This document shows, piece by piece, positions 35,555 to 44,593 of a DNA stretch of 64,000 nt. The position numbers and the translations under genes are program-made. Positions within the stretch are counted from its first letter, which is position 1, and the number at the start of each line of letters is the position of its first letter. The DNA comes from a marine actinobacterium MedAcidi-G1 (lineage in GTDB: Bacteria; Actinomycetota; Acidimicrobiia; Acidimicrobiales; MedAcidi-G1): the NCBI GenBank assembly GCA_000817085.1, contig JUEM01000011.1, positions 1-64,000 on the forward strand, given 5' to 3'. The notes beneath the pieces were generated by a model that searched no databases, was not told the origin of the DNA, and saw only the letters and a program-made list of their open reading frames with translations.

Positions 35555-38143
35555 TCAACGACCATGACAGTGTTTGAATTTACGCCCGGATCCACAATGA
35601 CAAGGAGAATTTCTAGGAGTTGACTCCTTCTCATCTCTTACTTTCTGTTCCTTGACGACCTGTCTACTTTCCTTAACTTCGGGTGGGGCTCCCGCTGCCA
35701 TAGCAACAGCTGCTGCTCCTCCTACGGGCCCTTCCGGACCACTTGTTGTTACCTCTGTAGGAGTTCGGTCTTCATTATCTGAAGATGACAACTGAACTCG
35801 CATGATGTAACGAACTAAATCTCTTTGTAGGAGTTCTGTTAATTGTTGAAAAAGTTCGAAACCCTCTCTTTGCCATTCAGTGGTTGGATCTTTTTGTGCC
35901 ATTGCTCTCAGATGTATACCATCACGTAGGTGGTCCATCTCATAAAGATGCTCTTTCCACCTTTGGTCAATTATTCTCAGCATCACTTGTCGCTCGACTT
36001 CACGCAAAGTTTCTAGACCCAAATCTTTTTCTCTAGATTCAAAAGCTTTGTGAGCACTTTCTGTTAAGAATTGTTCGAGTTCAGAAATATTTTGGATGGA
36101 TTCAAAATCACCTAAAGCAATACTGTTAGGCCAATACCCGTTTACTTCATTTAATAGTCCCGCTAAATCCCATTCTTCAGGTAACTCATCAGGGCAAAAT
36201 GTTTCTAGTGTGTCGTCAATAACTCCATCGATTGCCTCTAGTACAGAATCTCTGAGATCAGCGCCATTCAGTATTTCATTTCGTCTTCTATAAATAACTT
36301 TTCTCTGCTCATTCATAACTTCGTCGTACTTCAAAACGTTTTTTCTAGCTTCTGCGTTTTTCTGTTCGACTGTGGTTTGAGCTCGTTCTATAGCTTTTGA
36401 GACCATTTTTGATTCAATCGGTACATCTTCGGGAAGAGTTTTGTCCATCACATTTTTCAGAGCACCAGATGCGAAAAGTCTCATTAATTCATCTTCAAGT
36501 GATAAATAAAATCGACTCTCTCCCACATCTCCTTGTCGACCACTACGTCCTCTTAGCTGGTTGTCGATTCGTCGACTTTCATGACGCTCTGTACCTAAAA
36601 CATACAGTCCCCCACTTTCCAGAACTTTCTCTCCTAGGGTTGACGGATTCCCCCCAAGCATTATGTCAACACCCCTTCCAGCCATATTCGTGGCAACTGT
36701 GACGGCACCTGGGCGCCCAGCTTGTGAAACTACATCTGCCTCCCGAAAGTGTTGCTTTGCATTTAGAACTTCGTGATTGATGCCTCTTTTTTCTAGCTCA
36801 CGTGAGATTTTTTCTGATTTTTCAACAGAAATAGTTCCTACAAGTACAGGTTGACCTTTTGATTGTCTTTCAACTATGTCACCGACTAGTGCTTGAAACT
36901 TGCCGGCTTCAGTTTTGTACACAAGATCAGGTCTGTCATCTCTAACCATTGGCTTATGGGTAGGAATAGTCACCACCTGTAGACCGTAGATACCCGATAA
37001 CTCAGCGGCTTCAGTTGAAGCTGTTCCTGTCATACCGGAGAGTTTCTTATACATCCGGAAATAATTTTGCAAAGTAATTGTGGCAAGAGTCTGGTTTTCT
37101 TCTTTTACAGAAACTCTTTCTTTTGCTTCGACAGCTTGATGTATTCCATCTGACCATCTTCTACCCTCAAGCACACGTCCCGTAAATTCATCAACAATTC
37201 TGACTTCACCATCGGCAACAATGTAATCACGGTCTTTTTGGTAAAGTTCTTTTGCCTTGATTGCAGCATGCAATTGATGGACCAGATTAGACGAAACCTG
37301 ATCGTAAAGATTTTCAACTCCTAAAGCTTTTTCAACTGCTCTTACACCTTCTTCGGTAGGAGCGATAATACGTTTTTCTTCATCCACGTCATAATGCATG
37401 TCACGTTTTAAATTTCTAACTACTGAAGAAAATTTTTGATAAAGCTCCAAGGCGTCACTTGCTTTACCACTGATAATCAGAGGTGTTCTAGCCTCGTCTA
37501 TCAAAATTGAATCCACTTCATCAACAATGCAAAAAGCATGACCACGTTGACTGAGTTCGTCTTTACTTAAAGCCATATTGTCACGCAGGTAGTCAAATCC
37601 GAGTTCATTATTGGTGCCATAAGTAATGTCGGACAAATAAGCTTGTCTTTTTTCAATCCGATCGGATACAGAAGGTACTACCAATCCCACAGACAAGCCG
37701 AGCCATTTGTGAAGCTGCCCCATCCATTCACTATCTCTAGTAGCCAAGTAGTCGTTAACCGTACAGAGATGGACACCATTACCCGTTAAGCCATTTAGAT
37801 ATGCTGCAAGAGTTGATACAAGAGTTTTACCTTCACCAGTTCTCATTTCCGCCACCCACCCAAGATGGAGAGCTATGCCCCCCATCATCTGAACGTCGTA
37901 ATGTCGCTGCCCTATAACTCGACGCGCAGCTTCTCGAACAACGGCAAATGCTTCAACTAGTAAATCATTAAGATCTTCGCCTCTTTCTAATCTCTGTTTA
38001 AAATCAGCTGTTTTAGATTTGAGAACGTGGTCCGAAAGTTTTTCTATTTCAGGCTCGAGAGCATTTATGTCAGGAACCAGAGAGTCGATAGCTTTAAGTT
38101 TTTTACCCTCACCACTTCGAAGAACCCGTGACAAAACACTCAT
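35555..38143 (-). CDS. secA: Preprotein translocase subunit SecA
   Basis: An 862-residue motor ATPase of the Sec pathway. Walker A is MRTGEGKTLVS, Walker B is VDEVDSILIDEARTPL. Helicase-like motifs include GTERHESRRIDNQLRGRSGRQGD. The C-terminal zinc motif is complete: PCHCGSGRKFKHCHG. Order secA-prfB on the same strand is common. It starts 33 bp after the regulator at 38177. A 55-bp gap separates it from prfB. Confidence 0.96.
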   Translation of the reverse strand: MSVLSRVLRSGEGKKLKAIDSLVPDINALEPEIEKLSDHVLKSKTADFKQRLERGEDLNDLLVEAFAVVREAARRVIGQRHYDVQMMGGIALHLGWVAEMRTGEGKTLVSTLAAYLNGLTGNGVHLCTVNDYLATRDSEWMGQLHKWLGLSVGLVVPSVSDRIEKRQAYLSDITYGTNNELGFDYLRDNMALSKDELSQRGHAFCIVDEVDSILIDEARTPLIISGKASDALELYQKFSSVVRNLKRDMHYDVDEEKRIIAPTEEGVRAVEKALGVENLYDQVSSNLVHQLHAAIKAKELYQKDRDYIVADGEVRIVDEFTGRVLEGRRWSDGIHQAVEAKERVSVKEENQTLATITLQNYFRMYKKLSGMTGTASTEAAELSGIYGLQVVTIPTHKPMVRDDRPDLVYKTEAGKFQALVGDIVERQSKGQPVLVGTISVEKSEKISRELEKRGINHEVLNAKQHFREADVVSQAGRPGAVTVATNMAGRGVDIMLGGNPSTLGEKVLESGGLYVLGTERHESRRIDNQLRGRSGRQGDVGESRFYLSLEDELMRLFASGALKNVMDKTLPEDVPIESKMVSKAIERAQTTVEQKNAEARKNVLKYDEVMNEQRKVIYRRRNEILNGADLRDSVLEAIDGVIDDTLETFCPDELPEEWDLAGLLNEVNGYWPNSIALGDFESIQNISELEQFLTESAHKAFESREKDLGLETLREVERQVMLRIIDQRWKEHLYEMDHLRDGIHLRAMAQKDPTTEWQREGFELFQQLTELLQRDLVRYIMRVQLSSSDNEDRTPTEVTTSGPEGPVGGAAAVAMAAGAPPEVKESRQVVKEQKVRDEKESTPRNSPCHCGSGRKFKHCHGR

Positions 38144-38176
38144 GATGATTAAGACTATCTGCTGGTATCAGGGGTC

Positions 38177-38710
38177 TCAGCCTGAAATCGCATCTCGAAG
38201 TAAATTTAGCTCAGCAAGACGTTGAGGTGCATCCTCTACGGTCGCACCTATTATCGCTGCCAATGCCTGTAAATCATCGCGTCTAATAGTTAATACTCGA
38301 CCGTTAAAATCTTGTCTTTTAACTTGGATAATTTTTAGATAACGGTCTATTACCGCAGATTCTGGAGCTTTAGACTCGCCTAGCTTCACTAAGTCAATAA
38401 CTATGCTTCGTTCAGTTGTATCAATGTCTACCTGAGAATGAGTATTCACATTCAATTCGTTAAGTGCATCCTCACTGGGTAGAAGTTGATCAACAGGAAC
38501 ATTGTAAAACTTTGCAAGTCGCTGAAGGCGGGGTACAGAGATAGCTCTTTCTGCCCTTTCATATGCACCGAGAACAGAAGCTTTAAATTCTGCCTCAGAC
38601 CTTGCTTCAACTTCTTGCAATGAAAGACGCTTCTGTTTCCGTATAGAACGGATTCGTTCGCCCACAAGGCTTCTATATGCCTTATCTTGATCTTCTGAAT
38701 CCTGCTCCAT
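38177..38710 (-). CDS. XRE/BldD-like transcriptional regulator
   Basis: A 177-residue protein. The helix-turn-helix occupies about residues 16-75: GERIRSIRKQKRLSLQEVEARS, SVLGAYERAERAISVPRL and YNVPVDQLLPSED. This arrangement resembles BldD and related actinobacterial regulators. The C-terminal 90 residues (VIDLVKLGESKAPESAVIDRYLKI) resemble the BldD ligand domain, which binds cyclic di-GMP in streptomycetes. Whether the ligand site is retained cannot be judged. A 25-bp palindrome lies 46 bp upstream. Confidence 0.78.
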   Translation of the reverse strand: MEQDSEDQDKAYRSLVGERIRSIRKQKRLSLQEVEARSEAEFKASVLGAYERAERAISVPRLQRLAKFYNVPVDQLLPSEDALNELNVNTHSQVDIDTTERSIVIDLVKLGESKAPESAVIDRYLKIIQVKRQDFNGRVLTIRRDDLQALAAIIGATVEDAPQRLAELNLLRDAISG

Positions 38711-38755
38711 TAACTATCCTGTCTTGTGATAAGAATAATTTAATTACTCTCCGTG

Positions 38756-38780
38756 GTCATACTATTACTAATAGTATGAC
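38756..38780. promoter_or_regulatory. Perfect 25-bp palindrome upstream of the BldD-like gene
   Basis: GTCATACTATT, three central bases ACT, and AATAGTATGAC form a perfect 11-bp inverted repeat. It lies 46 bp upstream of the start of the minus-strand regulator and 152 bp before the plus-strand small membrane protein. BldD-type regulators bind inverted repeats and commonly control themselves, so an autoregulatory operator is plausible. The repeat is too A/T-rich and lacks an adjacent T run to be a clear terminator. Confidence 0.55.
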
Positions 38781-38932
38781 TAATTTATATCTTTTTTATT
38801 CAACAACACCATGAGTGGTTATATAAATTTAATTAAATCTTTTTTGCACGTTAAAAAGGCATCCACTTATTGAAAATCATCCAAGACTCATAGTAATTAA
38901 GCTTGTAATATTGCTTTAGGAATAGGAGCACT

Positions 38933-39088
38933 ATGAGCAAATCAACGATTGCACCCTTATTTTTTGGGGCAATATTCTCAATAGCAGGAGCAATAATCGC
39001 TGGAGGACTGGTAGAAGAATGGTGGGCTTTCGCAATACTCGTCCCGACAGGCTCAATTGCCGGATGGAAAATTGGAGAATGGATCTAG
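38933..39088 (+). CDS. Small two-helix membrane protein
   Basis: A 51-residue open frame with a strong ribosome site, AGGAG at 38924-38928, 5 bases before the ATG. It encodes a hydrophobic segment (LFFGAIFSIAGAIIAGGLV), a WWAF turn and a second hydrophobic segment rich in Ile/Gly, ending GWKIGEWI. The layout suggests a helical hairpin in the membrane. Its stop is 1 bp from the convergent alcohol dehydrogenase stop. No homologue is recognised. The clean ribosome site and protein-like composition support a real gene. Confidence 0.6.
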   Translation: MSKSTIAPLFFGAIFSIAGAIIAGGLVEEWWAFAILVPTGSIAGWKIGEWI

Positions 39089-39089
39089 C

Positions 39090-40121
39090 TTAGCGAGGGT
39101 CAACTAAAATTTTTAGCTCTCCTGAGGGACTACTTGACAAATCTGCAAAAGCCTTACCTATATCTTCCAGAGGAACAGTTCCGGTATGAATAGCATTCAG
39201 ATTAATTTTACTGTCAGCTACATACGACATAGACATTTCAAACTCTTCATGAGTGTAACCAAGTGATGCAGACACATTTATTTCTTTCCGGAGCCACTCT
39301 CCTGGTTTAGTGAGGGCATCTGAAGCCGCAAAACCTATCAAGGAAACCGTTCCGCCTCTTCGCGTCAAGTCAACTGCGCTCTGAAGCGCAGGCCCCACCC
39401 CAGCACATTCATACACAACGTCAGCCCCAAGGCCTGCAGTAACTTCATTTATAAGCTCCTGAGCAGCATCACCCGCTTCCACTGTGTAGTCAGCTCCGAG
39501 GCTCGAGGCAACCTCTCTTCTAGTTGGATCAGGCTCCACTGAAATTAAAATTCCTGCCCCAGCGACTCGAGCCCACTGAAGAGTTGTTAATCCAATTGGA
39601 CCCGCACCTTGAACCACTACGATGTCGCCAAGTTTAGGTGAAGTCGACCGAACGGCATGAAAGCAGATCGTAGTGGGTTCTATTTGAGCGGCTTGAGTGT
39701 CACTAAGTCTTGGATTGGCAATGACTGTTCTCCAATGGTTAACAGCTATTCTGGGAGCGAATCCACCATGAGGAGTGTCAAAACGACCCGCCGCTACTGT
39801 GGCTTCGAGAACTGTATTACATTTATCCATTTGCCCAGCCTGACAAGAAACACACAAACCGCAAGAAGGTGGCACAGCAACGACGACACGGTCACCCTCT
39901 TTAATCCTTTCGACCTTATTGCCTACTTTGCTGACGATACCGGTCCACTCATGTCCGCAAATCGACGGCCTCATAGGTCCTGTACTATTGAAACCATGTA
40001 TGTCAGTTCCACAAATACCGCAGAGAATTATGTCGACAACAACCTGATCTAATTCTGGATCAGGATCATCAAACTCAAGAAAACTGATCGTTTCTTTTTC
40101 GGTTATTAATGCTGCTTTCAT
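39090..40121 (-). CDS. Zinc-dependent alcohol dehydrogenase (MDR family)
   Basis: A 343-residue medium-chain dehydrogenase. The catalytic zinc ligands appear in CGICGTDIHG and GHEWTGIV. The structural-zinc Cys set is CGLCVSCQAGQMDKC. The NAD site is VVQGAGPIGLTTLQWAR. It resembles threonine or 2,3-butanediol dehydrogenases; the substrate is not assignable. The tRNA at 40125 lies 3 bp upstream on the same strand, so transcription could continue from the tRNA into this gene. Confidence 0.87.
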   Translation of the reverse strand: MKAALITEKETISFLEFDDPDPELDQVVVDIILCGICGTDIHGFNSTGPMRPSICGHEWTGIVSKVGNKVERIKEGDRVVVAVPPSCGLCVSCQAGQMDKCNTVLEATVAAGRFDTPHGGFAPRIAVNHWRTVIANPRLSDTQAAQIEPTTICFHAVRSTSPKLGDIVVVQGAGPIGLTTLQWARVAGAGILISVEPDPTRREVASSLGADYTVEAGDAAQELINEVTAGLGADVVYECAGVGPALQSAVDLTRRGGTVSLIGFAASDALTKPGEWLRKEINVSASLGYTHEEFEMSMSYVADSKINLNAIHTGTVPLEDIGKAFADLSSSPSGELKILVDPR

Positions 40122-40124
40122 AAG

Positions 40125-40197
40125 TGGGCCGAGCGGGGATCGAACCCGCGACCGGACGATTATGAGTCGTCTGCTCTAACCACTGAGCTACCGGCCC
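40125..40197 (-). tRNA. tRNA with CAT anticodon, probably tRNA-Ile2
   Basis: A 73-base cloverleaf with a 7-bp acceptor (GGGCCGG with TCGGCCC, one G-T pair), the D-arm GCTC..GAGC, an anticodon stem GACGA/TCGTC with loop CTCATAA, and a T-arm GCGGGTTCGATCCCCGC. CCA is not encoded. The AGCAGACGACTCATAATCG segment resembles tRNA-Ile2 (lysidine-modified CAT, reads AUA) more than elongator Met, but elongator tRNA-Met cannot be excluded without a modification-site comparison. Confidence 0.88.
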
Positions 40198-40290
40198 AAT
40201 GCAGTATTACAAAACAATTGCCAACTGCCTTAGTTCTGAGCTAGCAAGTACGATTATTTTTATGAGTAATAGTAAAATACGGGAGTTTTA

Positions 40291-41460
40291 GTGAATTCTG
40301 GACGCCTCATAGAGGTAAAAGACTTTGAAACAATGACAGTTTCAAGGGTGGAAACACCCGATGTTGATCTCAGTGTCGTTATCCCTACCTTTAATGAGTC
40401 TCACGGGATCTCGCAAATTATACGTTCTCTTCATTCATCTCTAAAAGAACTTCACATCAACTTCGAAATTATTCTTGTTGATGATGACAGCCCTGACGAT
40501 ACTTGGAAAATTGCAGCAGAACTTATAAAAGAAATTCCTGAATTGACTGTGATACGCAGAGTGGGAGTCAAGGGGCTCGCTACGGCGGTCATATGTGGGT
40601 GGCATTATTCAAATGGTCAACTTCTAGGAGTTATGGATGGTGATGGGCAACACCCAACAGAAGTCATAAAGGACCTATTCGAAGTTTTCAACGAGAATGG
40701 TCAAGAGGTTGCCGTTGCTAGTCGATACTTGCCTCATGGAGGAATAAAAAAATGGTCACTCTCCCGTCGACTCCTTTCGAGAGGAGCCCAAACTCTTGGT
40801 CAATTACTCCTACCTGGAGCAATAGGAACAATTAACGACCCCATGAGTGGATATTTTATTGTTAAACGGTCAATAGTTATTAAAACTGAACTTGACCCTG
40901 TCGGTTACAAAATACTTTTAGAAATCCTCGCTCGATCCCAAGCAAGCAAAATACAGGAAATTCCGTACGTATTTCTTGAACGCACCTCCGGAAAATCAAA
41001 AGTAGCAGTTAGCCACTACGTTTCCTATCTGCGACATTTGTTGAGGTTACGCATACAGCCTTTAAGAAGTCGCGCTCTCGTCAGGTACCTTTTAGTTACC
41101 GCAGGAGCTTTGATAGTAGACGCAACAATTTTCTTTTGGCTGTTTGAAATAAACAATTGGAACCTAACTAGATCTGCCGCTCTAGCGGGTGAAGGAGGGA
41201 TACTATTTACAATTCTCCTTCATGACCTTTGGACTTTTGCCGGACGGCCAGTAAGAACTTTGACAGATCGAATTAGAAGACTTGTAGGGGTTCACCTGGC
41301 TTTAGGAGCCTTGATGTTTTTGCGATTACTGGCCATTAACGCTTTTGTTAATTGGTTCAGCCTCACCCCTCTACTAGCTTTCTTTATCACTCTTACTATC
41401 GTTATGCCGGGTGGACATCTACTTGGCTCACGTTTCAGTTGGAGGAATATTCGTGTTTAG
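40291..41460 (+). CDS. Family 2 glycosyltransferase with GtrA-like membrane domain
   Basis: A 389-residue protein. Residues about 20-240 are a GT-A fold of the polyprenyl-phosphate mannose/glucose synthase type: VVIPTFNESHGI, VDDDSPDDTW, VMDGDGQHPTE and an RTSGKSKV segment. The C-terminal 120 residues form four hydrophobic helices with the GtrA pattern (YLLVTAGALIVDATIFFWLF and DLWTFAGR). It probably makes a lipid-linked sugar. A GTG start has GGGAG 6 bases upstream. Confidence 0.85.
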   Translation: MNSGRLIEVKDFETMTVSRVETPDVDLSVVIPTFNESHGISQIIRSLHSSLKELHINFEIILVDDDSPDDTWKIAAELIKEIPELTVIRRVGVKGLATAVICGWHYSNGQLLGVMDGDGQHPTEVIKDLFEVFNENGQEVAVASRYLPHGGIKKWSLSRRLLSRGAQTLGQLLLPGAIGTINDPMSGYFIVKRSIVIKTELDPVGYKILLEILARSQASKIQEIPYVFLERTSGKSKVAVSHYVSYLRHLLRLRIQPLRSRALVRYLLVTAGALIVDATIFFWLFEINNWNLTRSAALAGEGGILFTILLHDLWTFAGRPVRTLTDRIRRLVGVHLALGALMFLRLLAINAFVNWFSLTPLLAFFITLTIVMPGGHLLGSRFSWRNIRV

Positions 41461-41474
41461 ACTCAGTCTCAGTG

Positions 41475-42383
41475 ATGATGAAAAAAACTAACATACTAAA
41501 ATTCGACTTCATAGACGCTCTATCGCTTCCTGTCTTTGCTCTAACTATGATCGCCGAGGCTAGAACACTTCAAAACCGACCACATCTACGCGAGATGGGC
41601 GACATGGACAATGCTTCAGAGGAAGAGCTTTCTGGAGCAAACCCGAACCCAGATCCATTAGTTCCAGTTGGATACGAAGCAAATGATACAAAAGCAAGTC
41701 TTAAGATGCTCGCAGGAAATATAGTAATTAACACCATTTTCTCTTTGCTTTTAGGAAAGACTTACAAATTTCTTTACTCCCATAAAATTTTTAATATTAA
41801 AAATCGCAAACTTTCATTTTTGTTTGCGATGGTCGGATGGGATTTCTTCTACTACTGGAGCCATCGCCTACAGCATGAGAAAAGAATATTTTGGGTTAAT
41901 CATGTAACTCACCATTCAAGCGAGCATTACAATCTTTCTACTGCACTTAGACAACCATGGTCTGGATTTCTAGTTTCTTGGGTTCACATGCCCCTACCTT
42001 TTCTAGGTATCCCTGTTGAACAAGTTATGAAAGCCGGACAACTAAATTTGCTCTACCAATACTGGATCCACACAGAAGCTATCGGGAGGCTATCAAAGCC
42101 AGTTGAAAACATATTTAATACTCCCTCTCATCATCGAGTCCACCATGGAGCAAATCCTCAATACATAGATAAAAACTACGCAGGAATTCTCATAAGCTGG
42201 GACAAAATTTTTGGAACTTTCGAACCCGAGGTAAGGAAAATTAAATACGGACTAACAAAAAATATAAAGACTTTCAAACCCTTAAAAATTGCTTATCAAG
42301 AACTCATCGACTTATTTTCAGACATCCGTAAATCTGAAAACTGGAGAAAAAAAGTTTCGTGCCTCTTCGATCACCCAAAATGA
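41475..42383 (+). CDS. Sterol desaturase/fatty acid hydroxylase family protein
   Basis: A 302-residue integral membrane di-iron oxygenase. The histidine motifs are HRLQHE, HVTHHSSEHYN and the C-terminal HHRVHHG. Hydrophobic segments surround them (SFLFAMVGWDFFYYWSH). The frame opens far upstream, overlapping the glycosyltransferase gene; starts at 41475 or 41478 (ATGATG) are preferred. It introduces a hydroxyl group or double bond into a lipid; the substrate is unknown. A lipid-linked sugar enzyme lies just upstream. Confidence 0.85.
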   Translation: MMKKTNILKFDFIDALSLPVFALTMIAEARTLQNRPHLREMGDMDNASEEELSGANPNPDPLVPVGYEANDTKASLKMLAGNIVINTIFSLLLGKTYKFLYSHKIFNIKNRKLSFLFAMVGWDFFYYWSHRLQHEKRIFWVNHVTHHSSEHYNLSTALRQPWSGFLVSWVHMPLPFLGIPVEQVMKAGQLNLLYQYWIHTEAIGRLSKPVENIFNTPSHHRVHHGANPQYIDKNYAGILISWDKIFGTFEPEVRKIKYGLTKNIKTFKPLKIAYQELIDLFSDIRKSENWRKKVSCLFDHPK

Positions 42384-42436
42384 CCCACTCGTAATCTTGT
42401 TGTTAATTAACGTAAATTTTCGGTGAGATAAAACTC

Positions 42437-42565
42437 TTATGTTTGAATAAAAGGATCATGATCTTTGAATTTTTCTTTTTCTGTTAGCTTTTCTTTTTCA
42501 TGGAATTCAAAAATTCGAGCTATCAATTCCCCTACCTGGCCTCTACCTTTTAATTCGTCACTCAT
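42437..42565 (-). CDS. Possible 42-residue highly charged protein
   Basis: An open frame beginning MSDELKGRGQVGELIARIFE and continuing as a Lys/Glu-rich helix that ends DPFIQT. It lies 46 bp downstream of tRNA-Asn on the same strand. No good ribosome site precedes it, so the call is weak. The rest of the 228-bp gap to the sterol-desaturase gene shows nothing else I can support. Confidence 0.25.
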   Translation of the reverse strand: MSDELKGRGQVGELIARIFEFHEKEKLTEKEKFKDHDPFIQT

Positions 42566-42611
42566 GCAGGAAAACTCTATCTATACAAACCGCGCCTTCA
42601 CTCTAAATAGT

Positions 42612-42687
42612 TGGCTCCGGGGGTGGGACTCGAACCCACGACCAGCGGATTAACAGTCCGATGCTCTGCCAACTGAGCTACCCCGGA
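42612..42687 (-). tRNA. tRNA-Asn (GTT)
   Basis: A 76-base cloverleaf with encoded CCA. The acceptor stem TCCGGGG pairs perfectly with CCCCGGA and the discriminator is G. The anticodon stem is CGGA/TCCG around loop CTGTTAA, with GTT decoding AAC and AAU. The T-arm is GTGGGTTCGAGTCCCAC. The CCA is at 42614-42612. dnaG lies 87 bp upstream on the same strand. Confidence 0.96.
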
Positions 42688-42773
42688 AGGAGAATGAAAT
42701 GTTACCAGTCACTTAACCATACCGGTCTCTATTCAAAGACTAAATGGTAAATCTTTAGAGAATCTCTATTAAT

Positions 42774-44546
42774 TCAACTTTTTGATTTTTCTATAAGCCA
42801 CGAACGTAACCCCATTCCTTCTTCAATCTCGTGAATTCCTTCTTCATTTAACTCCATGACACTTCGCCTAAGATAGGAAATAGCCTCTTGATACTCTGAA
42901 AGTTCACCGGATTGCCGAGCCAATGACTCAAATTCAACCGCTTTTCTCTCTGCAGCCAATGAGAGAAGTCTCGAAAATACACCAAGTGGTTTGTCATCTT
43001 CGGATTCCTGCACTGACAAACGACCAACCAAGTCAGACGCTTCTGCTTCAAGTGAGCGGTTAGCTTCATGCAAGTCAGTTGAGTTTATTAGAGCTACATA
43101 AATGCTCTCTGCCAGCGGGTCTGAAAATAAAACAGGGTGCAGCCAATCCATGACCTCCCCAGACTTATGAATAAGCATTCGTAACGCCTGGTATTCAGTA
43201 GTCAACCTTTCATATGTCCCAACAACAGGTTCTCTAGTCATAACTCTTTTTTCTGCTTTAGAGTTTTCGTTCGAAGCTCTACGTCTTATCTCATCTGCAC
43301 CTATTAGACATCTGTCAGCTATCTGAACTATGTACTGATCACGAATCAGTTCATCTGGATGCTGAGCAACCACTTTCATTGCTTCGATAGCTGCCCTTGC
43401 TCTACCCTCCTTGCTTTCAAAATCTCCTTTTTCCAAAACTCTGTCAACACGAAACTGCATATGAGGCTTAGCACTTTCTACTATCCGCACAAATTCATCA
43501 GAATCAGAAAATGCTAAATCTCCAGGGTCTTGCCCATCGGGTAAATCGGCAACTTTAAAAAGAACATCAAATTCAGATTCCCATTCATAAACTTTCTCTG
43601 CTGCGGACTGACCTGCACTGTCAGCATCAAAAGCCAAGATCACTTTTTTTGCGAATCGTGACATTTTCCTTACATGCTCTTTAGTTAATGCCGTCCCACA
43701 CGTTGCAACACCTCTTAAAACTCCCGCTTCATGACACCCAATGACATCTGTATAACCTTCACAAACAACTAACTCGTCAGTCCTCGCAGCTTCTTCTTTA
43801 GCCCAATTAAGGCCATACAACGTCTGGCTCTTTGAGTATATTTCAGCTCCATCAGACGTATTTTTATATTTGGGACCTTCTTCTTCTGGAAGTTTCCTAC
43901 CACCAAATGCGATTGGATCTCCTTGTTCTGAAAAGATTGGAAATAGTATTCGATTTCTAAAAAAATCGTACTGACCACCATTTTTATTTATTCCACCTAA
44001 CCCGGACGCCACTAAATCTTTATTTGAAACTGAAAGATGTTTGCACAGTGAATCCCACGAATCAGGGGCCCAACCAATTGAAAACTTTTCAGCAATATCA
44101 CCACCAAAACCTCTTTGTTTGAGGTATTCACGAGCTGGTCTCGCATCAGGATTACTCATATCAATTAATTTTTCGTGATAGAACTGAACAGCTTCCGCCA
44201 CAAGTTCGACTAACTCTTTTCTGCGATTACGCGATTTACCTTCCTGCTTATCGGTATATCTAATTGGTATTCCATTTTGTGCTGCAAGCATTTCAACAGC
44301 AGCAACAAAATCAAGACTGTCGATTTCACGTAAAAACTCAATCGAATCTCCGTTTGCCTGACAACCAAAACAGTAGTAGCGACCATTTTCTTGGTTGACA
44401 GTGAAAGAGGGAGTTTTTTCATTATGAAAAGGACAAAGACCTTTCCACGATCGACCTACTTTTTTCAACTGTGTGTGTTGAGTGATTAACTTTATTATGT
44501 CAGATTCTTCGCGGACCCTACGAATATCATCATCCACAATTCCCAT
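42774..44546 (-). CDS. dnaG: DNA primase DnaG
   Basis: A 590-residue primase. The CHC2 zinc finger has Cys38, His41, Cys59 and Cys62. The TOPRIM core has ELVVCEGYTDVIG and ILAFDADSAGQSAAEKV. GINKNGGQYDFFRNRILFPI and the IAFGGRKL segment are typical of the catalytic domain. The C-terminal 150 residues are the DnaB-binding region, which is short and acidic. It makes RNA primers at replication forks. It starts 47 bp after the PPDK-like gene. Confidence 0.95.
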   Translation of the reverse strand: MGIVDDDIRRVREESDIIKLITQHTQLKKVGRSWKGLCPFHNEKTPSFTVNQENGRYYCFGCQANGDSIEFLREIDSLDFVAAVEMLAAQNGIPIRYTDKQEGKSRNRRKELVELVAEAVQFYHEKLIDMSNPDARPAREYLKQRGFGGDIAEKFSIGWAPDSWDSLCKHLSVSNKDLVASGLGGINKNGGQYDFFRNRILFPIFSEQGDPIAFGGRKLPEEEGPKYKNTSDGAEIYSKSQTLYGLNWAKEEAARTDELVVCEGYTDVIGCHEAGVLRGVATCGTALTKEHVRKMSRFAKKVILAFDADSAGQSAAEKVYEWESEFDVLFKVADLPDGQDPGDLAFSDSDEFVRIVESAKPHMQFRVDRVLEKGDFESKEGRARAAIEAMKVVAQHPDELIRDQYIVQIADRCLIGADEIRRRASNENSKAEKRVMTREPVVGTYERLTTEYQALRMLIHKSGEVMDWLHPVLFSDPLAESIYVALINSTDLHEANRSLEAEASDLVGRLSVQESEDDKPLGVFSRLLSLAAERKAVEFESLARQSGELSEYQEAISYLRRSVMELNEEGIHEIEEGMGLRSWLIEKSKS

Positions 44547-44593
44547 AGTCGAAACTTAGCAGCGTGTGGGAGTAAGTTGCTATAGGAACATTT

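Noticed and set aside
40125-40197. Elongator tRNA-Met as the firm identity
   Set aside because: The CAT anticodon also fits tRNA-Ile2, and the anticodon-arm sequence resembles that form more.
42465-42653. Plus-strand 62-residue ORF
   Set aside because: It runs through the tRNA-Asn gene on the opposite strand and has no ribosome site.
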